NCBI GenBank assembly: GCA_022447225.1
Contig: JAKVAZ010000004.1
Coordinates: 62,001-126,000, forward strand
Origin: Fuerstiella sp.
GTDB lineage: Bacteria; Planctomycetota; Planctomycetia; Planctomycetales; Planctomycetaceae
Reading direction: 5' to 3'
Length of the DNA stretch: 64,000 nucleotides
In this document: in pieces, positions 9,015 to 17,019 of the stretch
Layout: every line of letters starts with the position of its first letter
Numbering within the stretch: position 1 is the stretch's first letter
Notes under the pieces: generated by a model
Seen by the model: the letters and a program-made list of their open reading frames with translations, nothing else
Told to the model about the DNA's origin: nothing
Database searches by the model: none
Program-made: the position numbers and the translations under genes

Positions 9015-10907
9015 TTAACCAACAGCCAGATTTCCTGCCATCGCAAGCACACGCTGTCGCAGGCCCTCAGAATCAAGCTGCAGATCTGCTAGCAGGTCGG
9101 TTCGGTCTCCGTGTTCAATAAAGCTGTCAGGAATTGCCGCGACATGGATTCGTTCGGTTGAAATACCCGCTGAACTGGCTGCTTCCAGCACTGCACTTCC
9201 AAACCCGCCCATCACGGTATTTTCTTCCAGTGTCAGCACAAATCCGGTTTCCACAGCCTGAAGAACCATTTCTGAATCGATCGGTTTCACAAACCTCGCA
9301 TTAACGACTCCAACGTCCAAACCGTCCTGCTGCAGTTGATCGGCAGCCTTGACGGCTTCGGGCAGCAGCGCACCAAGAGCCAGAATATTTCCGTCGCGGC
9401 CCCACCGAATGGGCTCGCATTTTCCCAGTTCGACCTCTTCGACTTCCCGCTGTACTGTGGTTGTCCCTGCCTTTGGATAGCGAATTGAAACCGGACCGTC
9501 GTGCTTTAAGGCAAAGTTGATCATGTGAGCAATGTCTTCCCGATCCCCGGGAGCCATGACAACCATATTCGGAAAAACGCGCAGATACGATTGGTCAAAT
9601 ACTCCATGGTGCGTGGGACCGTCCGGTCCGCACAGTCCGGCTCGGTCCATACAGAAAACCACGGGAAGATTCTGCAAAGCCACTTCCTGAAAGATCTGGT
9701 CGAAACTGCGTTGAAGAAACGTGCTGTAAATGTCAACAATCGGTTTCATCCCTGACTTCGCCATTCCTGCGGCAAATGCCACGGCATGACCTTCGCAGAT
9801 CCCTGTGTCAAAGAATCGATCAGGAAAGTCGCTTCTCAGCCTCTCCAGCTTGTTTCCGGCACACATTGCTGCGGTGAGCACACAAACACGAGTGTCCTGA
9901 GCCATCGCATCGTGAATTGCAGAGGATACAACATCAGTGTATGCCTCTGTGGAAGGTGTTTGCACAGAAACAATTTCATTGTTTCCGTCGCGGTGAAACG
10001 GTGCCGGCGTATGAAATTTCACCGGATCCCTGCAGGCCGGCTCGAATCCATGGCCTTTTTCTGTGAGGACGTGAAGAAGGACAGGGCCCTTAACGTCTTT
10101 GACCAGATTCATGTACCGCCGCAGAGATGAAATATCATGCCCGTCAACCGGACCGATGTAGCGAAACCCCAGTTCCTCAAAAAGCATACCGCCATGAAAA
10201 AAAGTTTTCATCGCGTCTTTGAACTGCCCGAAAACGTGTTCAACAGATTCACCGACAACCGGAACCTTGTTTAAAATCCAGGAGACGTCACGTTTGAGTC
10301 CGTTGTAAAACGGTGCAACTCGTGCCTTGTCCAGATAACTCGCAATGCCACCGACGCGAGGGCAGATACCCATTTTGTTGTCGTTGAGAATCACCAGCAG
10401 GTCTTTGTTCAGACCGGCTGCATTGTTCATCGCTTCGAACACGATACCGGATGGCAGTGCACCGTCACCAATCACAGCAACCGATTTTCTTCCGTCCTTT
10501 GAAATCAGATCGTCTGCGGCCTTAAGTCCCAGTACGCAGGATATGCTGCAGCCTGCATGACCGGTCATGAAAAGGTCATAAAGACTTTCTGCCGGGTTCG
10601 GATACCCCATCAAACCGCCACGACGACGGATGGTTTTCATCTCGCTGAATCGTCCGGTGACCAGTTTATGAGGATAAATCTGATGGCCGGTATCCCAAAT
10701 GAGTCGATCTTTGGAAAAGTCAAAAACCTGGTGCAGCGCAATGCACAGTTCCACCACGCCCAGATTACTGGCAAAGTGCGCAGAACGGTCTGCAACAACA
10801 GTGATCAGCGCTTCCCGGATCTCATCAGCCAGCTGGTTCAACCGGGCGTCATCCATGGAGCGCAGTTGAACGGGAGATTCGATCTCACTGAGAATCTCAA
10901 ATGGCAT
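9015..10907 (-). CDS. dxs: 1-deoxy-D-xylulose-5-phosphate synthase
   Basis: This enzyme condenses pyruvate and glyceraldehyde 3-phosphate using thiamine diphosphate, the first step of the MEP isoprenoid pathway. The ~630-residue length is normal. Visible landmarks are LIWDTGHQIYPHKLVTGR near the N-terminus and the thiamine-diphosphate motif GDGALPSGIVFEAMNNAAG ... LNDNKM. The central domain carries the catalytic glutamate in FDTGICEGHAVAFAAGMA, and GLCGPDGPTHHGVFD follows. The C-terminal transketolase-like domain ends with IPDSFIEHGDRTDLL. I take ATG at 10907 rather than TTG at 10910. It shares one base with the ispA stop (TGATG), so the two genes are tightly coupled. Confidence 0.97.
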   Translation of the reverse strand: MPFEILSEIESPVQLRSMDDARLNQLADEIREALITVVADRSAHFASNLGVVELCIALHQVFDFSKDRLIWDTGHQIYPHKLVTGRFSEMKTIRRRGGLMGYPNPAESLYDLFMTGHAGCSISCVLGLKAADDLISKDGRKSVAVIGDGALPSGIVFEAMNNAAGLNKDLLVILNDNKMGICPRVGGIASYLDKARVAPFYNGLKRDVSWILNKVPVVGESVEHVFGQFKDAMKTFFHGGMLFEELGFRYIGPVDGHDISSLRRYMNLVKDVKGPVLLHVLTEKGHGFEPACRDPVKFHTPAPFHRDGNNEIVSVQTPSTEAYTDVVSSAIHDAMAQDTRVCVLTAAMCAGNKLERLRSDFPDRFFDTGICEGHAVAFAAGMAKSGMKPIVDIYSTFLQRSFDQIFQEVALQNLPVVFCMDRAGLCGPDGPTHHGVFDQSYLRVFPNMVVMAPGDREDIAHMINFALKHDGPVSIRYPKAGTTTVQREVEEVELGKCEPIRWGRDGNILALGALLPEAVKAADQLQQDGLDVGVVNARFVKPIDSEMVLQAVETGFVLTLEENTVMGGFGSAVLEAASSAGISTERIHVAAIPDSFIEHGDRTDLLADLQLDSEGLRQRVLAMAGNLAVG

Positions 10908-11920
10908 CAATGGTCTCTTTCAACGATAAACTGAGCCAGCTGTCGAAGCGGTTCGGCTCGCTCCTCAAATACTGACAGACAGCCACACGCCTTATCAATC
11001 AGCTCAGCTGCTTTCCGACGACTTCCCTCAACCCCCAGCACCCCGGGGTACGTGAGCTTTCCAAGTTCACGATCTCGTCCTGTTTCTTTTCCCAGCTTAG
11101 CCCCGCAGCCGGTTACGTCCAAAAGATCATCCGCAATTTGAAACGCCAGTCCACAGCACTCACCGTACGTCCGCAATCGATATCGGATATCAGGATCTGC
11201 CTGAACCACGGCTGCTCCGAGTTCCAAAGACGCAGTAATCAGAGCCCCCGTCTTCATGCGGTGAATCTGCATCAGTTTTTCTAAGTCATCCGCATGGCCA
11301 ATGGTGGGCGGTTCCGCAATGCGATTCTGATTATCTGCTACTCTACTATCCGCAGCCAGACTGGTGAACGAACCGTTTTGTTCTGTTTTTTCGACTTTTC
11401 CGAACGTCTCAACGCCAGGAAAAGGGCCACGTTCCGCCGACAGGTCCAGAACCTGTCCCCCCAGCATTCCGGCGCCGCCGGCAGCTGAGGACAGAATCCT
11501 GAGGCAATCGCCGGTAATTTCAGGTGCTGCTGCAGACCCGGCCAGTGAGGCAAACGCGTGAGTCAAAAGTGTGTCACCAGCCAAAATCGCGAGTGCTTCT
11601 CCGTAGACAACATGACTTGTGGGAATTCCACGACGGAGGCTGTCATCGTCCATCGCCGGAAGATCGTCATGGATCAGTGAATACGTGTGGATCATTTCAA
11701 CAGCACAGGCGGCCGGCAATCCGTCGTCGACCATTCCCCTGCAGACATCGACGGCCATCAGCACAAGCACCGGTCTCAGACGCTTACCCGGTGCTGCCAG
11801 ACTATAGCATACGGCCTGACGCAGCGGTTCCGGGATTGCGACACTGCTGAATTGTTGACTCAGACTCGAGTCCACACGCTGCCGCAGATCTGCGTAATAC
11901 GTCTGATACTCTTGCTGCAT
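10907..11920 (-). CDS. ispA: Polyprenyl synthetase (farnesyl/geranylgeranyl diphosphate synthase type)
   Basis: This 337-residue all-helical prenyltransferase elongates allylic diphosphates with isopentenyl diphosphate. The first Asp-rich motif is DDLPAMD (residues 85-91) in SLIHDDLPAMDDDSLRRG, and the second is LAFQIADDLLDVTG. GKRLRPVL and HRMKTGALI are also present. The bacterial IspA-type spacing of the first motif suggests FPP or GGPP as product; which one cannot be decided here. About 35-45 extra residues (from SAERGPFPG to GHADDLEKL) interrupt the usual LDL...IHRMKTG linkage. It precedes dxs in an operon, so two isoprenoid precursor steps are co-expressed; no xseB lies between. Confidence 0.93.
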   Translation of the reverse strand: MQQEYQTYYADLRQRVDSSLSQQFSSVAIPEPLRQAVCYSLAAPGKRLRPVLVLMAVDVCRGMVDDGLPAACAVEMIHTYSLIHDDLPAMDDDSLRRGIPTSHVVYGEALAILAGDTLLTHAFASLAGSAAAPEITGDCLRILSSAAGGAGMLGGQVLDLSAERGPFPGVETFGKVEKTEQNGSFTSLAADSRVADNQNRIAEPPTIGHADDLEKLMQIHRMKTGALITASLELGAAVVQADPDIRYRLRTYGECCGLAFQIADDLLDVTGCGAKLGKETGRDRELGKLTYPGVLGVEGSRRKAAELIDKACGCLSVFEERAEPLRQLAQFIVERDH

Positions 11921-12083
11921 GAAAGTTACCCGAAAATCGGACGCGATAGAGAACCAATACTATGTTGACAGTCCCCCCAGTCCCAATCCAGCCGACATCG
12001 CTGTCTCTGGAATTCATTGCAGAAAAAGGGAACTTTGCCGGTGAACGGTCTCGAACAGGTATACACATTGTCAACACTATCTC

Positions 12084-13256
12084 TCACTCGGCCACGGCAA
12101 TGGACAAAGCGATGCTGCATGCACTGAGATATTCAGAAATGTTCAACCGTTCGTTCACAGTGTGAATTTGGTGCTGCCCACAGCCCAGTGTGACAGTAGG
12201 GAAACCGTGGGCTGTCATCCAGTTGGCATCCAGCCCTCCATTGCTCACTACGGTTTGAGGCATCAGGCCTGCCGCCTTCACGGCCCTGGCAGCCGTCCGA
12301 ACACTGTCTGCCTTTGGGGAAATCCTGAACGCATTGTATCTTGAGTCATCTCTGATCGTGAGTCGACCGGTCTGTCCCCGTGTGTTTCTGACACGCCTGG
12401 TCGCCCGCTCAAAAGCCCGGTGAATTTCCCGCACAATGCGATCCCGAAATCCTGAACTGTGGCTACGTGCTTCCGCCTCCAGAACAACTTCCGGCATTAC
12501 GACATTGGTTGCCGAACCACCATGAACGGCCCCAACGTTGCACGTTCCCCGGCGTTTGCCTTTCGCGACCAGTCCGTGCCAGCCATTCTGGTGTAAGTCA
12601 GACAACGCAAGTGATGCAACAATCGCAGAATTGACTCCTTCATCCGGATGCACACCGGCATGACTGGCAATCCCGTCAATTTTCACGGTGACGTTTGTGG
12701 CTCCCACAGCACCAATGACCAGGCTCGCCGGATCTTGTCCGTCCCAGTTGAAGCAAAGTTGCGGCTTAGCCAGCTTTCCGGCCGTCACATGGCGTGCGCC
12801 GCAAAGGCCGACTTCTTCCTGAACAGTGAACAACAGTGTTAAAGGCGGGTGATCGATCTTTTGTTTCAATATTTCCAGCATCGCCGTCAGGATAACAGCA
12901 CAGCCGGCACGGTTGTCGCCACCCAGCGCGGTGTCCGATGATCCGGGCCTGATCCAGTTTCCCTCCCGTACAGGTTCGCTGCCGACTGCCAGAGGTACCG
13001 TATCCATATGTGCCATCAGAAGTCGACGAGGCGCGCGTTTTGTGCCTTTGAGTCTGACGATCAGATTACCGGTGGCTCCGCCAATCGGACTGCGGCGATT
13101 AGCTGTGTCGACCGTGATCGCAGACTCGGATAACCCTGCCGATGTTAGTGCCTTCCGAATGCAGGCACTGACCTGCGTTTCTGAACCGCTTGCGCCCGAA
13201 ATCGCGATGAGTTCCAGGACGCGTCGAATGGCAGCACTGGCATTAATGTCCGGCAT
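12084..13256 (-). CDS. M20-family metallopeptidase (PepT-like)
   Basis: This 390-residue protein has the M20 di-metal aminopeptidase pattern. The first His ligand is in LLMAHMDTVP, the bridging Asp region is in TALGGDNRAGCAV, and the Glu pair is in FTVQEEVGLCGARH. The dimerisation-domain insert follows (GAVGATNVTVKIDGIASHAGVHP), and a late His is seen in TVTLGCGQHQIHTVNE. This arrangement is closest to tripeptidase T and related enzymes, so it probably trims small peptides in the cytoplasm. No signal peptide is seen. GGAAGA-like purines precede the ATG at 13256. It lies between the isoprenoid pair and the transporter genes with small gaps on the same strand. Confidence 0.87.
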   Translation of the reverse strand: MPDINASAAIRRVLELIAISGASGSETQVSACIRKALTSAGLSESAITVDTANRRSPIGGATGNLIVRLKGTKRAPRRLLMAHMDTVPLAVGSEPVREGNWIRPGSSDTALGGDNRAGCAVILTAMLEILKQKIDHPPLTLLFTVQEEVGLCGARHVTAGKLAKPQLCFNWDGQDPASLVIGAVGATNVTVKIDGIASHAGVHPDEGVNSAIVASLALSDLHQNGWHGLVAKGKRRGTCNVGAVHGGSATNVVMPEVVLEAEARSHSSGFRDRIVREIHRAFERATRRVRNTRGQTGRLTIRDDSRYNAFRISPKADSVRTAARAVKAAGLMPQTVVSNGGLDANWMTAHGFPTVTLGCGQHQIHTVNERLNISEYLSACSIALSIAVAE

Positions 13257-13301
13257 AAAATGATCTTCCGTTAGCTGAAGAGCGTTTTGGAATAATGTGC
13301 T

Positions 13302-14639
13302 TTACGTCGCTGAGCGGGCCCCGTTCTGTCCTTGAGTAATTTCTCCGTCAAATCGGCCCCAGTGCCATGTTTCCCAAACCAGACCCAGGCCGAGCGCAGT
13401 CACACCGGCCACAAAGAACATCTGCGGATATCCGGCCCGATCGAACACGGCCAGGTCTATGATTCGGCCCAGCAGTGGTGCTGAAATTGCGGTACCCAGA
13501 TCCATGAAGCCCAACGTCAGATTTGTACCGCTCCCGCGATATTCGGCAGGAAATCGGTCCGATCCCAGCGACACAATTGAAGGAAACAACAGAGCATGTC
13601 CCAAACCACAAATGACTGCAGACATGATCAGATGCCATGACTGAGTTGCAGGAATAATCGTGAGCAAACCAGTCCCCTGTGCCAGCAGGCCAACCGTAAT
13701 CAGTCGATAACGTCCAACCTTCTGACTCAGCTGCACAGTTACGATTCGCAACACGAACGCAGACAGTGCGTACGCCGTCCAATAGCCGGCAATCCCGCCA
13801 AGTCCTGCATAACGATTGAAACGAACCAGGTAAAGACTCGGCACCGTAAACACCAGCCCGATCGCCATTGCAACCAGCACAACAGGACCAGGCCAGTAGT
13901 CCTTCATCAGTCGCAGCAACGAAGGACGTATTTCGCTTGATGGCCTGGGAAAGTCCTTTGTTAATACCCAGACCAACGTCAGATAAGTGGCATTGCATAC
14001 GATTACCACCAGAAACGCATACCCAAAATAGATCTGGCTGCCATCGGTCAGCCACTTCAGTCCGTCAATGAGCTGCGTGCCAAGAATCATTCCAATAAAC
14101 CCGCTGGATCCAAGCAGTCCAAGGAACTCTGTACGCCGATGTTCGGCCACACAGGCCTGCATGTGGAATGCGCTGCAGGTGAACATACCGGACACACCGA
14201 CGGCATACAGTACCCGACCTGCATACAGGACAGGGGACACGGCTGCCACACCGGCAAAGATGATGCTGCCGATCAGCGTGGAAACTGACAATACGATCCA
14301 GACGCGACGAACGCCAAACCGATCGATCGTCCGCCCCAGAAACAGTCGAGCAATAATCGCTGCGATAAGTCCGGTCTGAATGATTCGGCCCGGGAGCTCT
14401 TCCTGATAGATGATCGCCGCTCCGGACTGATTCGATGTCGCCAGCCATGCAATCCAGTCCGCAAAAATGAAGAGCGCAGCATTGGCCGTCACTAAAAGGA
14501 AATTCGCGATCCAGGCAACGACAAATAACGAATCCGTCAGACGTTCGACCTGATGTGGTGGCGCGACATGCGTTACTGTCAGCTTAGAGTCGGCCTTGCG
14601 GAAATGATCCGGAACCCGTTCAGGAGTAATCGTAACCAT
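13302..14639 (-). CDS. Major facilitator superfamily transporter
   Basis: This is a roughly 445-residue integral membrane protein with about 12 predicted spans. The MFS loop 2-3 signature appears as IARLFLGRTIDRFGVRRVW, followed by glycine-rich helices (GVSGMFTCSAFHMQA, LGLLGSSGFIGMILG). A second-half equivalent is seen in FPAEYRGSGTNLTLGFMDLGTA. The substrate is unknown; drug or metabolite efflux is usual for this shape. An upstream extension is open but overlaps the preceding permease. I choose ATG at 14639, just after that gene's stop; ATG at 14675 would overlap it by 20 bases and is also possible. It is downstream of an ABC exporter pair on the same strand. Confidence 0.85.
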   Translation of the reverse strand: MVTITPERVPDHFRKADSKLTVTHVAPPHQVERLTDSLFVVAWIANFLLVTANAALFIFADWIAWLATSNQSGAAIIYQEELPGRIIQTGLIAAIIARLFLGRTIDRFGVRRVWIVLSVSTLIGSIIFAGVAAVSPVLYAGRVLYAVGVSGMFTCSAFHMQACVAEHRRTEFLGLLGSSGFIGMILGTQLIDGLKWLTDGSQIYFGYAFLVVIVCNATYLTLVWVLTKDFPRPSSEIRPSLLRLMKDYWPGPVVLVAMAIGLVFTVPSLYLVRFNRYAGLGGIAGYWTAYALSAFVLRIVTVQLSQKVGRYRLITVGLLAQGTGLLTIIPATQSWHLIMSAVICGLGHALLFPSIVSLGSDRFPAEYRGSGTNLTLGFMDLGTAISAPLLGRIIDLAVFDRAGYPQMFFVAGVTALGLGLVWETWHWGRFDGEITQGQNGARSAT

Positions 14640-14655
14640 CGACGTATCAGATGCT

Positions 14656-15525
14656 CTATCCACCAAACGCTCCATATCGGCGTACGCCGTAGTGAAAAGC
14701 CGCTCGGTTGGCTGCCAGCAACACAACAACCCAGACTGTCTGGACTGCGATTTCTCCCGGGAGGTCCGCTTCGGGAATCCGTCCCAGCAGCACAGCTGCT
14801 GGGAAATACGCCAGATATCTGAGAGGCAGGTAATGCACCCAGGGGATCCAGCTGTCAATCCACTCCAGTGGAATCATGTGCCCCGACAAAAAATAGTTGA
14901 GCATCATGAATATAAAAATCAGAGAGCTCACTTCCAGAAACCAAAACGCAATCAGTCCGATCAAGGATTCAATCAGAAATCCGATTACGAACCCAAACAG
15001 CAGTGAGATCACGAACGCTGTGACCACTATGCCGGATGGCCAGCCCGGCAGATAGTTGCGGCAAAGCCAGAAGACGAGAGCAAACGGTCCGGCGGCTACA
15101 ACATAATAGACAAGTTTGTGGGCCACGCGGTGCCAGAACAGGTAGTCCAGCATATCCACAGGTTGCAGCAGATACTTGCGGACTGATCCGTTACGAATCG
15201 ATTCCGCAATCCCGGTTGCCAGACCCGGCATGCTGGAAAACGCGCGTGCCACCATCACCAGCAGAAAATAAGCGACCATATCCGCATAGCGATAGTCCTG
15301 AAGTACTCCGACTGTGTCACCGGCGAAGATGGCTCCCCATAAAAAGATCTGTGTAACGATCGGCAAAAACCGAACGAGTGTGGCAAAGGCAAAATCGCCG
15401 CGATAGACCATCCGTTCTTCCATCGCGGTCCGCAGAATGAGCCACTTCAGCCGAAACCACCAAGACAGGGAGTCAAACAACGTGTGAGTCTCTGTCGAGC
15501 GGGAGATGAGGTTATTCGCTGTCAT
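14656..15525 (-). CDS. ABC-2-type transporter permease (COG4587/DUF990-like)
   Basis: This is an approximately 290-residue membrane protein with about six hydrophobic segments. The N-terminal amphipathic region ([32 protein letters not shown]) and the later [35 protein letters not shown] stretch match the ABC-2 permeases that pair with an Nod-I-like ATPase. The start at 15525 overlaps the ATPase stop by 14 bases, so both are probably made together. Families of this kind often have two permease genes; only one is present here, so the complex may be a homodimer. The exported substrate is unknown. Confidence 0.85.
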   Translation of the reverse strand: MTANNLISRSTETHTLFDSLSWWFRLKWLILRTAMEERMVYRGDFAFATLVRFLPIVTQIFLWGAIFAGDTVGVLQDYRYADMVAYFLLVMVARAFSSMPGLATGIAESIRNGSVRKYLLQPVDMLDYLFWHRVAHKLVYYVVAAGPFALVFWLCRNYLPGWPSGIVVTAFVISLLFGFVIGFLIESLIGLIAFWFLEVSSLIFIFMMLNYFLSGHMIPLEWIDSWIPWVHYLPLRYLAYFPAAVLLGRIPEADLPGEIAVQTVWVVVLLAANRAAFHYGVRRYGAFGG

Positions 15526-16510
15526 TGCCGTTTCCGTTCTCAAACGAAAACAACTCGGCAATCACGTCTTCCAGAGGACGTTCAGAAACACTCACGTCAT
15601 CAACATGATACTCCGCCAGTATACGTGACAGGGAATTTGAGACTTCCTGTTTAGGGATCTGCAGCCGAACCATAGGTGAACGGTCTTCCAGCACGTCACC
15701 AAACTGCGCAATGCCGTCAGGGATGCAGCCGTCGGCAAAATGGAGCTCTACGATTTTGTGCTGGCTAAACCGGTCACCGATTTCCGCCACCGGTCCATCA
15801 TGGATCACCGAACCTCGGTTAATGACAACCGCCCGATCACAGAGCGCTTCAATGTCTTTCATATAGTGGCTGGTGAGAATCACTGTGATCCGCTGTTCGG
15901 CCTGGTAGGTTCGCAGAAATTTCTGCACACTTCTTTGACTGATAACATCCAGCCCGATTGTCGGTTCATCCAGAAACAAAACATCAGGGCGGTGAAGCAG
16001 GGCAGCGATGAGTTCCATTCTCATCCGCTCCCCAAGCGACAGTTCACGCACAGGCTGAGCGATCAGATCCTGAACATCCATGAGAGCAGTCAATTCTTCC
16101 ATTCGCAGACGATAGTCATCTTCTGCGATACGATATATTTCTTTGTGCAGTCGGAACGATTCCTGAGCCGGAAGGTCCCACCACAATTGTTCCTTTTGCC
16201 CCGTCACCAGGGAAAAACGTCGGCGATACGCATTCTCCCGTTTCCAAGGCACATGGCCCATGACGGTTGCTGTCCCGGAAGTAGGCACAATGATTCCGGA
16301 GAGCAGTTTCAGAGTCGTTGTCTTGCCGGCTCCATTGGGTCCCAAAAACGCCAGCATTTCGCCTTCTTCGATCTGAAAGCTGACATCTCTGACCGCGTGA
16401 ACTTCACGATGTTCCCGATGAAACAACCCCCGCACAGCAGACATCACGCCTTCGCTCTTGCGATAGACCTTATACGTGCGACACAACTTCTGAACATCTA
16501 TGATCGGCAT
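15512..16510 (-). CDS. ABC transporter ATP-binding protein (COG4586-like)
   Basis: This 332-residue nucleotide-binding subunit powers the adjacent permease. The Walker A motif is [14 protein letters not shown] in the first third, the signature is [16 protein letters not shown], and Walker B plus D-loop is [12 protein letters not shown]. The switch His is in [16 protein letters not shown]-terminal ~80-residue extension after the ATPase core, ending in a Glu/Asn-rich tail, is typical of this export ATPase group. It is first in the ATPase-permease-MFS set. The upstream 434 bases hold no gene. Confidence 0.92.
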   Translation of the reverse strand: MPIIDVQKLCRTYKVYRKSEGVMSAVRGLFHREHREVHAVRDVSFQIEEGEMLAFLGPNGAGKTTTLKLLSGIIVPTSGTATVMGHVPWKRENAYRRRFSLVTGQKEQLWWDLPAQESFRLHKEIYRIAEDDYRLRMEELTALMDVQDLIAQPVRELSLGERMRMELIAALLHRPDVLFLDEPTIGLDVISQRSVQKFLRTYQAEQRITVILTSHYMKDIEALCDRAVVINRGSVIHDGPVAEIGDRFSQHKIVELHFADGCIPDGIAQFGDVLEDRSPMVRLQIPKQEVSNSLSRILAEYHVDDVSVSERPLEDVIAELFSFENGNGNDSE

Positions 16511-16945
16511 GATTCGAATCGTAGTTCAGCGGTCATGTCAGGGCCAAAGTCAGCCACAGAATCCATCCAGAATCCAGGAAATGCGAAGCATTTCGGTCGG
16601 AGTGGAGGTCTCACAGTGCTGACAAACACCGCGCGCTGTCGCCGACTGCGCACTACAAATACCCGTACCGTCAAAGAGACTCAATTTGTGCGGTCCAAAC
16701 ACAGGGCTTTAGAGTAATCAGTATACTCTGACCCGGCACAGTTTTCTCAATGAATCCCCTGCCGCAGTAGTAACTCGGACACCGTAACTGCGGCTTATTG
16801 ATCATAAATCCTCGGTTCCCGTCAGCGGATCATTCTCCTCTCTCGGCAGTCAGATCCCCACCGTCACCTGAGCCATTTCACGGATCCCATGGAGGCGATC
16901 TCCGCTACACACATTCTCTGTCCGGAACGATCTCCGCTACCCCGT
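16511..16945. other. Gene-free region between ABC ATPase and the tail-specific protease terminator
   Basis: I see no credible coding sequence. It should contain the promoter of the ABC ATPase gene, but no clear -35/-10 pair stands out. The only structure is a 13-base direct repeat, CGATCTCCGCTAC, at 16896-16908 and 16928-16940. Confidence 0.5.
16896..16940. repeat. 13-base direct repeat, two copies
   Basis: CGATCTCCGCTAC occurs at 16896-16908 and again at 16928-16940, a 32-base period, directly beyond the terminator hairpin at 16951. Function unknown; too short and too few copies for a CRISPR or satellite array. Confidence 0.55.
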
Positions 16946-16985
16946 GAAAAAATGGCCGGGACAGCTGTCAGCTGTCCCGGCCATT
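16946..16985 (-). terminator. Rho-independent terminator of the tail-specific protease gene
   Basis: A 16-bp perfect GC-rich stem (arms 16951-16966 and 16970-16985, 3-base loop) is followed on the minus strand by six T (16947-16952 read as A on plus, partly inside the stem base). It begins 34 bases after the protease stop, so it fits that gene well. Confidence 0.88.
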
Positions 16986-17019
16986 CCAAGATACAAAAAT
17001 TTCAGAACAGTCGGAAATC

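Noticed and set aside
9009-9016. The actin-like gene and dxs end only 3 bases apart, tail to tail
   Set aside because: Tight convergent gene ends are common in bacteria; no terminator can be read here, but nothing more is implied.
14640-14858. The MFS frame extends upstream into the permease gene
   Set aside because: The extension lies inside the overlapping permease frame and lacks the hydrophobic pattern; a start at 14639 (or 14675) is more likely.
16928-16985. Direct repeats near the terminator considered as a CRISPR-like array
   Set aside because: Only two 13-base copies, no leader and no cas genes.
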